Below are positions 7,652-13,895 of a stretch of 13,895 bases of DNA, one piece after another. The notes below the pieces were generated by a model. The model was not told the DNA's origin. It searched no databases and saw only the letters and a program-made list of their open reading frames with translations. This DNA is from Phycisphaerae bacterium. Lineage in GTDB: Bacteria > Planctomycetota > Phycisphaerae > Phycisphaerales > SM1A02. Numbering within the stretch: position 1 is the stretch's first letter; each line of letters opens with the position of its first letter. Location: positions 1 to 13,895 of the forward strand of contig JABJDN010000186.1 in assembly GCA_018665385.1 (NCBI GenBank), in the 5' to 3' direction. Both the position numbers and the translations under genes were made by a program.

Positions 7652-8290
7652 ATGGATCAAGCACTCAAGCAACGAATCCCAAATGCAATCACGATGTTAC
7701 GCATACTTATTGCAGGAGCTTTCTTCGCAGTACTCGGCTTTTATCGCTTCCCTGACCAAGGAATTCTCTGGGGAAACGTTGCCATTGCACTGTTCGTATT
7801 AGCTGCAACCACTGATTTTATTGATGGCTATTTAGCGAGAAAATGGGACGTCGTATCGATGTTTGGGAGATTAATGGACCCTTTTTGCGACAAAGTCCTC
7901 ATACTAGGTACTTTTATCTATTTTGCAGGACCACGGTTTAGTGTGGATGCATGGGTGGAATCTGGCGAGCTCTTCACTATGTCTACGGGAATTTACCCTT
8001 GGATGGTGGTCATTGCAATTGCAAGGGAATTACTCGTCACATCCATTCGAGGCGTTTTAGAATCAATGGGGCACAAAAGTGGAGCAAAGTGGTCAGGCAA
8101 GATAAAAATGATTTTCCAATCGTTCGCCTTACCCCTGATATTGCTTTTGGTAGTGAACTGCAAGCCGGAGCTACATCCCGGCGTCATGTTGACAATTAAC
8201 ATTCTGGCATGGCTACTTCTAATCATAACTGTCTGGTCTGGATTACCTTACATCACAGGTCTTCTCGCAGTCATGAGGGGAAAATCTTGA
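7652..8290 (+). CDS. pgsA: CDP-diacylglycerol--glycerol-3-phosphate 3-phosphatidyltransferase
   Basis: Joins CDP-diacylglycerol and glycerol 3-phosphate to make phosphatidylglycerophosphate, releasing CMP, at the inner membrane. The 212-residue protein carries the complete CDP-alcohol phosphotransferase motif D-x2-DG-x2-AR-x8-G-x3-D-x3-D: Asp55, Asp58, Ala62-Arg63, Gly72, Asp76 and Asp80. Several hydrophobic helices surround it. The N-terminal RIPNAITMLRILIAG and the later ARELLVTSIRGVLES segments are typical of PgsA rather than of phosphatidylserine or cardiolipin synthases. The following gene encodes the next enzyme, which supports the assignment. The ATG at 7652 gives the expected N-terminus and has no proper Shine-Dalgarno. 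The stop TGA overlaps the TTG start of pgpA. Confidence 0.93.
   Translation: MDQALKQRIPNAITMLRILIAGAFFAVLGFYRFPDQGILWGNVAIALFVLAATTDFIDGYLARKWDVVSMFGRLMDPFCDKVLILGTFIYFAGPRFSVDAWVESGELFTMSTGIYPWMVVIAIARELLVTSIRGVLESMGHKSGAKWSGKIKMIFQSFALPLILLLVVNCKPELHPGVMLTINILAWLLLIITVWSGLPYITGLLAVMRGKS
8275..8280 (+). promoter_or_regulatory. Shine-Dalgarno GAGGGG that sets the pgpA start
   Basis: GAGGGG lies inside the end of pgsA, 6 bases before TTG 8287. The alternative ATG at 8296 would be 15 bases away, outside the normal range. This favours the TTG, which overlaps the pgsA TGA in a TTGA arrangement. Confidence 0.55.
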
Positions 8291-8769
8291 AGAAAATGCT
8301 CTGTACAAGTTTTGGTCTTGGCTTGTTGCCCAAAGCGCCGGGCACTTGGGGGTCATTACTTCCTTTGGTAGCTGTACTTGGTTGCGGCCATTTTCAATGT
8401 GCACCATCATTCACGATTTCCGTACTTCTTCTGTTAGTTCTTGCATCGTCAGCCGTTACGATTGGACTGGCGGATTGGTACAGAGACTATTTTGGCAAAA
8501 AAGATCCTAGCCAAGTAGTCAGCGACGAAGTTGCTGGTCAATCGATTGCATTGCTCGGCATGGCATGGATTGTTCCACCATTGGAGAATCCAGTGCGCTG
8601 GATTGGGCTTGCAGTTCTTGCCTTTGTCTTTTTTCGAATTTTTGATATCTGGAAACCTGGGCTTATCGATCGCTCCCAACGATTACCTTCAGGTTGGGGG
8701 GTGCTAACTGACGACATTCTGGCTGGTATCGCTGCTGGCTGCATAGTACTTGCTGTGGCTTTGCCTTAA
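8287..8769 (+). CDS. pgpA: Phosphatidylglycerophosphatase A
   Basis: Removes the phosphate from phosphatidylglycerophosphate, the PgsA product, to give phosphatidylglycerol. The 160 residues match the usual PgpA length (about 150-170). Family signatures in order are GLLPKAPGTWGS (12-23), SDEVAGQSIALLG (79-91), FRIFDIWKPGLID (116-128) and GWGVLTDDILAGIAAG (136-151); the acidic residues in these are the expected metal and catalytic groups. Hydrophobic segments near 24-33, 44-62 and 104-118 fit an inner-membrane protein. I start it at TTG 8287 because GAGGGG sits 6 bases upstream; ATG 8296 would remove three residues only. A further upstream in-frame ATG at 8209 lies deep inside pgsA and adds residues unlike PgpA. 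Translation is probably coupled to pgsA. Confidence 0.93.
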   Translation: MKKMLCTSFGLGLLPKAPGTWGSLLPLVAVLGCGHFQCAPSFTISVLLLLVLASSAVTIGLADWYRDYFGKKDPSQVVSDEVAGQSIALLGMAWIVPPLENPVRWIGLAVLAFVFFRIFDIWKPGLIDRSQRLPSGWGVLTDDILAGIAAGCIVLAVALP

Positions 8770-8782
8770 AAGTTACTGCATT

Positions 8783-8877
8783 GGGTCTGGTCCACCACGA
8801 ACGATATGAATTCGAATTCCTTTTTATGATTCCTGCTCAGATGTAAAGCAACACTAGATGTCACATGGACCTGACCC
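8783..8877. repeat. Inverted-repeat element of 95 bp, MITE/REP-like candidate
   Basis: GGGTCTGGTCCA (8783-8794) and TGGACCTGACCC (8866-8877) are inverted repeats with 11 of 12 positions matching, enclosing 71 bp. Inside is a perfect 12-bp palindrome made of two GAATTC units (8808-8819) followed by CTTTTT. Similar but not identical 7-mers TACTGCA (8774-8780) and TATTGCA (8885-8891) flank it. It sits in the convergent gap between pgpA and gcvPB, a typical place for REP or small non-autonomous elements. The GGGTCAGGTCC-type ends recall repeats linked to Y1-type (IS200-like/RAYT) transposases, but that is from memory. No transposase is present. It could instead act as a transcript-end structure. 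Confidence 0.45.
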
Positions 8878-8903
8878 TAAAAGGTATTGCAAAGATGTAA
8901 ACC

Positions 8904-10409
8904 TTATTCAGAATCGACAAAAGCAATAACTGGTTTACGAGCCGCACCGACTTCGTCGGCTCTTGCGATGTCCGATTCTAGAGGAGCGTTTTGTACTGTC
9001 TCGATATCCATTGAAATTTCCTCAGCGATCGCACGCATTACATCAACAAAGTGATCAAGTGCTTGCTTGGATTCAGTCTCCGTTGGTTCGACCATAAAGC
9101 AATCGTGTACTGGCCAATGCATCGTAGGTGGATGCACGCCGTAATCAATCATGCGCTTTGCAATGTCAATTAATGTCACGCCCTTGTCAAGTAGATCTCT
9201 TGGGACAGTAACAAATTCATGCGCACAAAACTTACCTTCACTTGGATTAAAGTATGGCATTGCATACAAATCTTGCAGACGAGCAGCAAGGTAGTTTGCG
9301 TTGAGGACTGCCGTTTCCGCTACGTTTTTTAGTCCATCGGGACCACATGCCGAGATGTAAGTCCAACAACGAACGAGAACACCAAATTGTCCAATAAACG
9401 ATCGTACTTTCCCAATTGTTTTTTCGCGACTACGATCAAGATAAAAACTTCCATCGTCAGCCATCATGACTTGGGGCACTGGCAAATATGGTGCCAATGT
9501 CTCTGTAACGGCGATTGGTCCACTGCCCGGTCCACCGCCACCGTGTGGTGTACTAAATGTTTTGTGTGTGTTGTAGTGCATTGCATCTGCACCGAAATCT
9601 CCAGGACGAATAAGACCAACCATTGCGTTCATATTCGCACCATCAACATAGAGCATCGCTCCTGCTTCGTGAATAATATCAGCAATTTCCTTGATGTTAA
9701 CATCAAACAAACCAGCGGTACTTGGATTTGTAATCATGAATGCAGCGATGTTGTCTGCGCCAACATGCGCAATGACTTCTTTCAAATGCTCTAAGTCCGT
9801 TTGCCCTTGTTCAGTACGAACTGTTTGAACCGAAGCTCCACACATCGTACACGAAGCGGGGTTTGTTCCATGCGCTGTATCAGCAGCAAGTACAACAGTG
9901 CGGCGAGATTGTCCGTGGTCAGCGTAGTAAGCCTTAATGACTTTCAATGCCGTGAATTCGCCATGTGCTCCTGCAGCTGGTTGCAATGACACTTCGTGCA
10001 AGCCTGCAATTTCTTCCAACATTGTGCGAGTTTCGTACAACAAACGAAGAGCGCCTTGAATGGTGTCGTCATCTTGCAACGGATGCAAGCAACTAAATCC
10101 AGGTAACGCAGCCGCCCATTCGTTAATGCGTGGGTTGTGCTTCATTGTGCACGAGCCAAGTGGATAGAAATTCCCATCTACTGAAAAGTTCCTGTCTGAC
10201 AAATGTGTGTAATGCCCCATGACATCATGCTGTCCAAACGAAGGTAAATTAATTCCATTGCCCACTGTCCCACTAGGTATTTCCGTCTTGGGCACATCAA
10301 GTGGCGGAAAATCGACGCCGGTTTGGCCTTCGACTTGTTTTTCAAAAATCAAGGGTTCTGTTGGCTTATCTGCGCGAGATGCTTTTTTGGTTACTTCTAC
10401 AGTAGTCAT
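8904..10409 (-). CDS. gcvPB: Glycine dehydrogenase (decarboxylating) subunit 2, P-protein
   Basis: C-terminal half of the split P-protein, which binds pyridoxal phosphate, decarboxylates glycine and passes the aminomethyl group to lipoyl GcvH. It has 501 residues; bacterial GcvPB is usually about 480-490. The cofactor lysine is Lys283 in HYNTHKTFSTPHGGGGPG, where the Gly-rich turn is also diagnostic. Other conserved blocks are YPLGSCTMKHNPR (82-94), LQPAAGAHGE (142-151), DTAHGTNPAS (177-186) and YVDGANMNA (254-262). The start overlaps the gcvPA stop by 4 bp, and AAAGAGGTG ending 5 bases before the ATG is a strong Shine-Dalgarno, so the halves are translated together. Neither gcvT nor gcvH is next to it here. 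Confidence 0.97.
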   Translation of the reverse strand: MTTVEVTKKASRADKPTEPLIFEKQVEGQTGVDFPPLDVPKTEIPSGTVGNGINLPSFGQHDVMGHYTHLSDRNFSVDGNFYPLGSCTMKHNPRINEWAAALPGFSCLHPLQDDDTIQGALRLLYETRTMLEEIAGLHEVSLQPAAGAHGEFTALKVIKAYYADHGQSRRTVVLAADTAHGTNPASCTMCGASVQTVRTEQGQTDLEHLKEVIAHVGADNIAAFMITNPSTAGLFDVNIKEIADIIHEAGAMLYVDGANMNAMVGLIRPGDFGADAMHYNTHKTFSTPHGGGGPGSGPIAVTETLAPYLPVPQVMMADDGSFYLDRSREKTIGKVRSFIGQFGVLVRCWTYISACGPDGLKNVAETAVLNANYLAARLQDLYAMPYFNPSEGKFCAHEFVTVPRDLLDKGVTLIDIAKRMIDYGVHPPTMHWPVHDCFMVEPTETESKQALDHFVDVMRAIAEEISMDIETVQNAPLESDIARADEVGAARKPVIAFVDSE

Positions 10410-11761
10410 GCTGACACCTCTTTACAAAATTCAACAAACGTGTCCATCTCTTGTTTTGTTCGCTTTTCAGTCACTGCAACGATTAAGTCGTTCCCTTTTG
10501 ATAATCCCTGCATCCTTCGACCGCAAGCAGTTACACCTGGCAAAATACCTCTGCTTTTTGCTTTGTTTACAAACTCAGTCACATCAAATGGTGGCACAAT
10601 AGTAAACTCATTGAAGAACTCACCTTCGTGTTTTAATTTCCAACCATCAATTGCGCAAAGCTCTTTCGCTAGGTAATGAGCTTTGTGCCAGCACTGCTCT
10701 GCCATTTCTTTCAGCCCATCGCTGCCGAGCGTTGTCATAAACATAGTAGCACGAAGTGCCATCAGACCTTGGTTCGTACACACGTTGCTTGTTGCTTTTG
10801 CGCCACGAATATGTTGCTCACGTGTTTGCAAAGTTAAGCAAAATGCACGCCTGCCTTCTTCGTCAGTTGTCATACCAACAAGTCTGCCTGGCATTTTCCG
10901 TACGAACGATTCTTTTGCTGCAAGCAAACCAAGATACGGACCGCCCAGATTTAACGCATTACCAAGTGGTTGACCTTCACCAGTTGCAATGTCTGCTCCG
11001 CATTCACCAGGCGTTTTCAACATGCCGCAGGCGATTGGATTACACACAGCAATTGCTGCAGTTTTTGGTGTTTCGTGTGCAATATTAAAGCACCCTTCCC
11101 AATCCTCAATTTGTCCCCAAATGTTTGGCGACTGCACAATCACGCAAGCAACTGCATCTGACATGTTTGCTTTGACAGTACTTGGTGCGATTGTCCCGTC
11201 TGTCGATTCAAGCACGGTGATTGTAATGTTCAAATCTGAAAGTACTGTCCGAAGAACAGCTAGATATTCTGGATGAATAGTTTCTGCAACAAGCACTTCA
11301 CTTCTGCGAGTTGTATTGGTCGCTAACAACGCAGCTTCTGCCATTGCTGTAGCACCATCGTATAAACTTGCGTTTGCAATATCAAGACCAGTAAGTCGAG
11401 CGATTTGCGTTTGGAATTCAAAGAAAGCCTGTAACGACCCTTGCGAAGCCTCGGCTTGGTAAGGTGTATACGCAGTCAAGAATTCGCCGCGGCTAATCAA
11501 TTGATCTACAAGTGCTGGGTAGAAATGATCGTACGCACCGCAACCCATGAAGCAAATCATATCGTGTGCTCCATGATTGTGATTCGCCATTTCGGCAAGG
11601 CTTCGCTGCAGTTCTAACTCACTTTGTGCAGGCATCAGGTCTAGGCTGTCTGTACAACGGATTGACTCTGGAATTGCCTGAAAAAGCGCATCAACATGGT
11701 CAATGCCTATTGCTTGCAACATTTCTGTACGATGGGTTAAATTTAATTGGGTGTAATCCAT
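10406..11761 (-). CDS. gcvPA: Glycine dehydrogenase (decarboxylating) subunit 1, P-protein
   Basis: N-terminal half of the split P-protein of the glycine cleavage system, which pairs with GcvPB to form the active enzyme. Its 451 residues agree with the usual 440-450. Conserved blocks are MLQAIGIDHVDALFQAIP (14-31), FMGCGAYDHFYPALV (71-85), FLTAYTPYQAEASQGSL (94-110), FEFQTQIARLTGLDIANAS (114-132) and YDGATAMAEAA (134-144). It is the first gene of the gcvPA-gcvPB pair. The upstream gap to the divergent peptidase gene is 44 bp and holds a -10-like TATACT on this strand, giving a leader of roughly 20 bases without a clear Shine-Dalgarno. That leader is far too short for a glycine riboswitch, so glycine control by that route is not supported here. 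Confidence 0.96.
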   Translation of the reverse strand: MDYTQLNLTHRTEMLQAIGIDHVDALFQAIPESIRCTDSLDLMPAQSELELQRSLAEMANHNHGAHDMICFMGCGAYDHFYPALVDQLISRGEFLTAYTPYQAEASQGSLQAFFEFQTQIARLTGLDIANASLYDGATAMAEAALLATNTTRRSEVLVAETIHPEYLAVLRTVLSDLNITITVLESTDGTIAPSTVKANMSDAVACVIVQSPNIWGQIEDWEGCFNIAHETPKTAAIAVCNPIACGMLKTPGECGADIATGEGQPLGNALNLGGPYLGLLAAKESFVRKMPGRLVGMTTDEEGRRAFCLTLQTREQHIRGAKATSNVCTNQGLMALRATMFMTTLGSDGLKEMAEQCWHKAHYLAKELCAIDGWKLKHEGEFFNEFTIVPPFDVTEFVNKAKSRGILPGVTACGRRMQGLSKGNDLIVAVTEKRTKQEMDTFVEFCKEVSA

Positions 11762-11788
11762 TGATATGCTCGCTGTTTTGAAGCGGTA

Positions 11789-11798
11789 AGTATAAACT
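11789..11798. promoter_or_regulatory. Shared, nearly palindromic -10 region between gcvPA and the M28 peptidase gene
   Basis: The ten bases AGTATAAACT read AGTTTATACT on the other strand, differing at two positions. On the plus strand TATAAA (11791-11796), or TAAACT two bases later, lies about 8-10 bases before the peptidase ATG. On the minus strand TATACT (11794-11789) lies 27 bases before the gcvPA ATG. No convincing -35 was seen for either direction. Confidence 0.35.
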
Positions 11799-11805
11799 CT
11801 ACAGC

Positions 11806-13683
11806 ATGATAAAACTCATTTTTTGTACCCTTCTTTTCACACTTCCTTCGTATGCCCAACCAACAGGTTCTGTAGTCGATGGACCACGATCGATACGCTC
11901 GTTTAACCCAGATAGCACAGCACAGGACGTTGCAATCAAAACCTATTTTGATGAAGCAGGTCCACTTGCGGCTGAGTTTTACGAACATCTAACGTTATTG
12001 GCGAACCCGTGGATGGGCGGTCGGCAGCCTGGCTCTGAAGGAAGCAGAAGAGTAGGCGAATACATTGTTTGGAACCTTGAAAATTATGGTTTGAGGCCAG
12101 CTTTCAATAACGAAACCAATTGGTTCCAGCCTTTTGATTTTCAAATTGACAATGCTGCCCCCGAACTCTTAGATTCCTTCGTTTCTATTGATGATATGGC
12201 TCTTGTTCCAGACCGAGATTATGTGGTCCTTGGCAACAGTGGCTCTGGCGATGTATCTGCTGAAGTTGTTTTCGTTGGGTATGCCATTGAAAACGGTGAT
12301 GACGAATACTCTTCTTTTACTAATGACACAGATATAGACGGAAAAATTGCCCTTATGCTTCGATACGAACCTCTTGATGCCGATGGTGCAAGCCAATGGG
12401 CACGAAGGCGATTCAGTCCCAGTTCGAATATACGTAAAAAAATGCAAGCAGTCATCGACCGTGGGGCTGCAGGGATTATTTTAGTGAATCCCCCAAATTG
12501 TAGAGACGGCAAGCGAGGACTTGAAACCACTCGTTCAAAGCGTTTTGGAACTACTGAAATTCCAGTAGTGCAATTTAGTCATACAGCTGCAGAACTTTTG
12601 ATTAGTGACGGAGATTTGCACTCACTGCAAATACTCGCAGACGCAGGTGATACTGCACCAATCAATCTTGGAACCGCAACATTACAAACCGAAGTTGAAT
12701 TCGCAGGGCTCAATGCAAGAAACATCGGCGGTGTTATTCAAGGGCGAGGCAAACTAGCAAGTGAATGGGTCATTATTGGCGGACATTACGATCACGTTGG
12801 CCATGGGTACACAGGCACTTCAAGCCCAGGCGTATTACACACGGGTGCAGACGATAATGCTTCAGGAAGCTCAGCAGTCTTGCTTCTTGCTCGCTTACTT
12901 TCAGAACATTATGCAAGCAGTGAAGATACTAGCATGCGTTCAATTCTTATCCTTTTCTTCGATGCCGAAGAGGCGGGCCTTTTAGGCTCTGCGCACTATA
13001 TTAGCGATCCATCCATAGACCTTGACAAAGTCAATGTCATGCTAAACATGGACATGGTCGGGCGACTTCGCAACAACACACTCATGCTCGGTGGAACCGG
13101 AACTGCAGTGGAGTTTGAAACGATCGTCCCAGAAGTGTTTACATCCTCTACTCTCATTGGAAGTTTGAGTCCAAGCGGCACAGGTCCTTCTGACCATGCA
13201 AACTTTTACAAAGAAGACATTCCAGTGCTCTTCTTCTTTACAGGCATGACAGAGGAGTACCATACGCCAACAGATAGGGCATCAACAGTAAACCCTGCGG
13301 GCGGAGCAACAGTTACCCAACTTGCAGAAGTATTTGCAAAACGGTTTATCGACGAAGATTGGTTAACATTTACCACAAACACGCGCGGAGACTCTACAAG
13401 ACCTACCAGCATGCCATCCCAAGTCCGGCTTGGTGTACACCCATCGTATTCTGCTGAAATTGAAACTGGAATTTTGTTAACTGGCGTAAGCGAAGGCACA
13501 AGCGCTGCAGACGCAGGCTTACAATCTGACGATGTTCTTCTTGCCTGGAACGACACGGAACTCACTGGCGGACGAAAACTTATGGAGCTACTCAAGGCTT
13601 CAACACCAGGCGATGTCGTACACTTCACTGTACAGCGTGGCGGCGCAAACATACTGGTGAAAGTAACACTAAAGGCACCATAA
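11806..13683 (+). CDS. Exported M28-family zinc peptidase with PA-like and C-terminal PDZ domains
   Basis: Probable zinc aminopeptidase acting outside the cytoplasm. A signal peptide of about 17-18 residues ends at SYA-QP. A region around 60-110 (LANPWMGGRQPGSEGSRRVGEYI) is typical of the start of M28 proteins. A PA-like insert runs about 130-290, and the M28 catalytic domain about 300-515. Two-zinc ligands are all visible: His327 with Asp329 (GGHYDHVG), bridging Asp349 (TGADDNASG), catalytic Glu388 and Glu389 (FFDAEEAG), Asp416 (NMDMVGR) and His486 (EEYHTPTD). A PDZ-like domain fills about 540-625 (GILLTGVSEGTSAADAGLQ, then DDVLLAWN). The family is known for aminopeptidases and carboxypeptidases; the substrate here is unknown. 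The start gives a proper signal peptide. No Shine-Dalgarno precedes it. A strong hairpin begins just after the stop. Confidence 0.93.
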   Translation: MIKLIFCTLLFTLPSYAQPTGSVVDGPRSIRSFNPDSTAQDVAIKTYFDEAGPLAAEFYEHLTLLANPWMGGRQPGSEGSRRVGEYIVWNLENYGLRPAFNNETNWFQPFDFQIDNAAPELLDSFVSIDDMALVPDRDYVVLGNSGSGDVSAEVVFVGYAIENGDDEYSSFTNDTDIDGKIALMLRYEPLDADGASQWARRRFSPSSNIRKKMQAVIDRGAAGIILVNPPNCRDGKRGLETTRSKRFGTTEIPVVQFSHTAAELLISDGDLHSLQILADAGDTAPINLGTATLQTEVEFAGLNARNIGGVIQGRGKLASEWVIIGGHYDHVGHGYTGTSSPGVLHTGADDNASGSSAVLLLARLLSEHYASSEDTSMRSILILFFDAEEAGLLGSAHYISDPSIDLDKVNVMLNMDMVGRLRNNTLMLGGTGTAVEFETIVPEVFTSSTLIGSLSPSGTGPSDHANFYKEDIPVLFFFTGMTEEYHTPTDRASTVNPAGGATVTQLAEVFAKRFIDEDWLTFTTNTRGDSTRPTSMPSQVRLGVHPSYSAEIETGILLTGVSEGTSAADAGLQSDDVLLAWNDTELTGGRKLMELLKASTPGDVVHFTVQRGGANILVKVTLKAP

Positions 13684-13685
13684 AT

Positions 13686-13723
13686 GGACAACCCCCCGCA
13701 GCTTTCGCTTCGGGGGGTTGTTC
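13686..13723. terminator. Strong hairpin between two convergent genes, probable bidirectional terminator
   Basis: CAACCCCCCG (13689-13698) pairs perfectly with CGGGGGGTTG (13711-13720). The stem extends outward by GGA/TTC (one G-T pair), and the loop holds an inner AGC/GCT stem. It starts 2 bases after the peptidase stop and ends about 7 bases before the likely 3' end of rnpB on the other strand. Neither side has a long T run: on the plus strand TTGTTCGT follows, on the minus strand TTGTCCATTTA. Termination of both transcripts is therefore likely but partly inferred. Confidence 0.7.
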
Positions 13724-13730
13724 GTATGAT

Positions 13731-13895
13731 TGCTTGTGAACGATAAGCCGGATTCTGTCGCGAACGGCCATTCATCTATGTCTACTGTTGCCAGCAGACT
13801 TTTGCACGCTACCCGTCCTCAAACCTCATGGGCTAAGGCGACTTGCCGAAACAAGTCGAGGACTTACTTGCGCTTGCACGCGGTGGGGTTTACCC
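13731..13895 (-). ncRNA. rnpB: RNase P RNA, 3' portion (5' part beyond the right edge)
   Basis: Catalytic RNA that removes 5' leaders from pre-tRNA. Read on the minus strand, the sequence begins with GGGTAAACCCCACCG (13895-13881), the tRNA-CCA-binding L15 region. It then has a P16/P17-like nested stem (13858-13863 with 13815-13820, and inside it 13852-13858 with 13839-13845). GGGTAGC and a P18 helix with a GCAA tetraloop follow (13799-13792 with 13787-13780). The universal AGATGAATG (13777-13769) and ACAGAATCCGGCTTATC (13758-13742) close the core. P18 and P16/P17 indicate the ancestral type A fold. The last bases (13741-13731) are probably the 3' strand of helix P1; their partner lies outside the window, so the exact 3' end is uncertain by a few bases. 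Confidence 0.93.

Noticed and set aside
9387..9794. Plus-strand open frame of 135 codons opposite gcvPB
   Set aside because: Its Cys/His/Trp-rich composition is what the reverse strand of the gcvPB frame gives, with no recognisable protein.
11762..11805. Glycine riboswitch before gcvPA
   Set aside because: The gap is 44 bp and the predicted leader about 20 bases, too short for even one glycine aptamer, and no aptamer-like core was seen.
13206..13775. Minus-strand open frame of 189 codons across the peptidase end, hairpin and rnpB end
   Set aside because: It would be translated through the terminator and the RNase P RNA 3' end, and it is antisense to the PDZ region.

Overview
The window is bacterial chromosome carrying mostly housekeeping genes. 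By eye the base composition is moderate (roughly mid-40s % GC). It holds a proton-pumping complex I membrane arm, phosphatidylglycerol synthesis, the two-subunit glycine decarboxylase, a signal-peptide M28 peptidase with PA-like and PDZ domains, and the 3' part of a bacterial type A RNase P RNA. The signal peptide, the respiratory complex and the long NuoJ and NuoL subunits suggest a free-living Gram-negative-type bacterium. Planctomycetota (a Phycisphaerae-like marine lineage) is my best guess, but nothing here proves it.

Layout. Positions 3-158 (+) are the C-terminal end of an unrecognised protein built from a four-residue repeat that is encoded by a 12-bp tandem repeat. A 266-residue multi-span membrane protein (191-991, +) follows and ends exactly against the stop of nuoN. 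The nuo genes run leftward in the order nuoJ-nuoK-nuoL-nuoM-nuoN (7535 down to 992), each overlapping the next by 4-8 bp. They are read from a promoter in the 116-bp gap before pgsA. Rightward from that gap, pgsA and pgpA overlap and encode two consecutive steps from CDP-diacylglycerol to phosphatidylglycerol. A convergent 134-bp gap with an inverted-repeat element separates pgpA from gcvPA-gcvPB, which run leftward (11761 to 8904). The peptidase gene (11806-13683, +) diverges from gcvPA across only 44 bp. A strong hairpin then separates it from rnpB, which enters from the right edge on the minus strand.

How the genes work together. NuoJ-N form the membrane proton-translocating arm of NADH:quinone oxidoreductase. 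The genes for the peripheral arm and NuoA/H are not in the window. PgsA and PgpA make the anionic phospholipid phosphatidylglycerol. GcvPA and GcvPB together form the pyridoxal-phosphate P-protein of the glycine cleavage system; gcvT and gcvH must lie elsewhere. Internal operon genes have clear Shine-Dalgarno sequences. The promoter-proximal genes pgsA and the M28 peptidase have none and carry a -10-like box only a few bases before the ATG, which suggests leaderless mRNAs.

I did not find a new defence, mobile or biosynthetic system. The items most worth a second look are the truncated repeat protein at the left edge, the enlarged NuoJ, the small inverted-repeat element at 8783-8877, and the contrast between leaderless and Shine-Dalgarno starts. 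No stretch over 300 bases lacks a gene.
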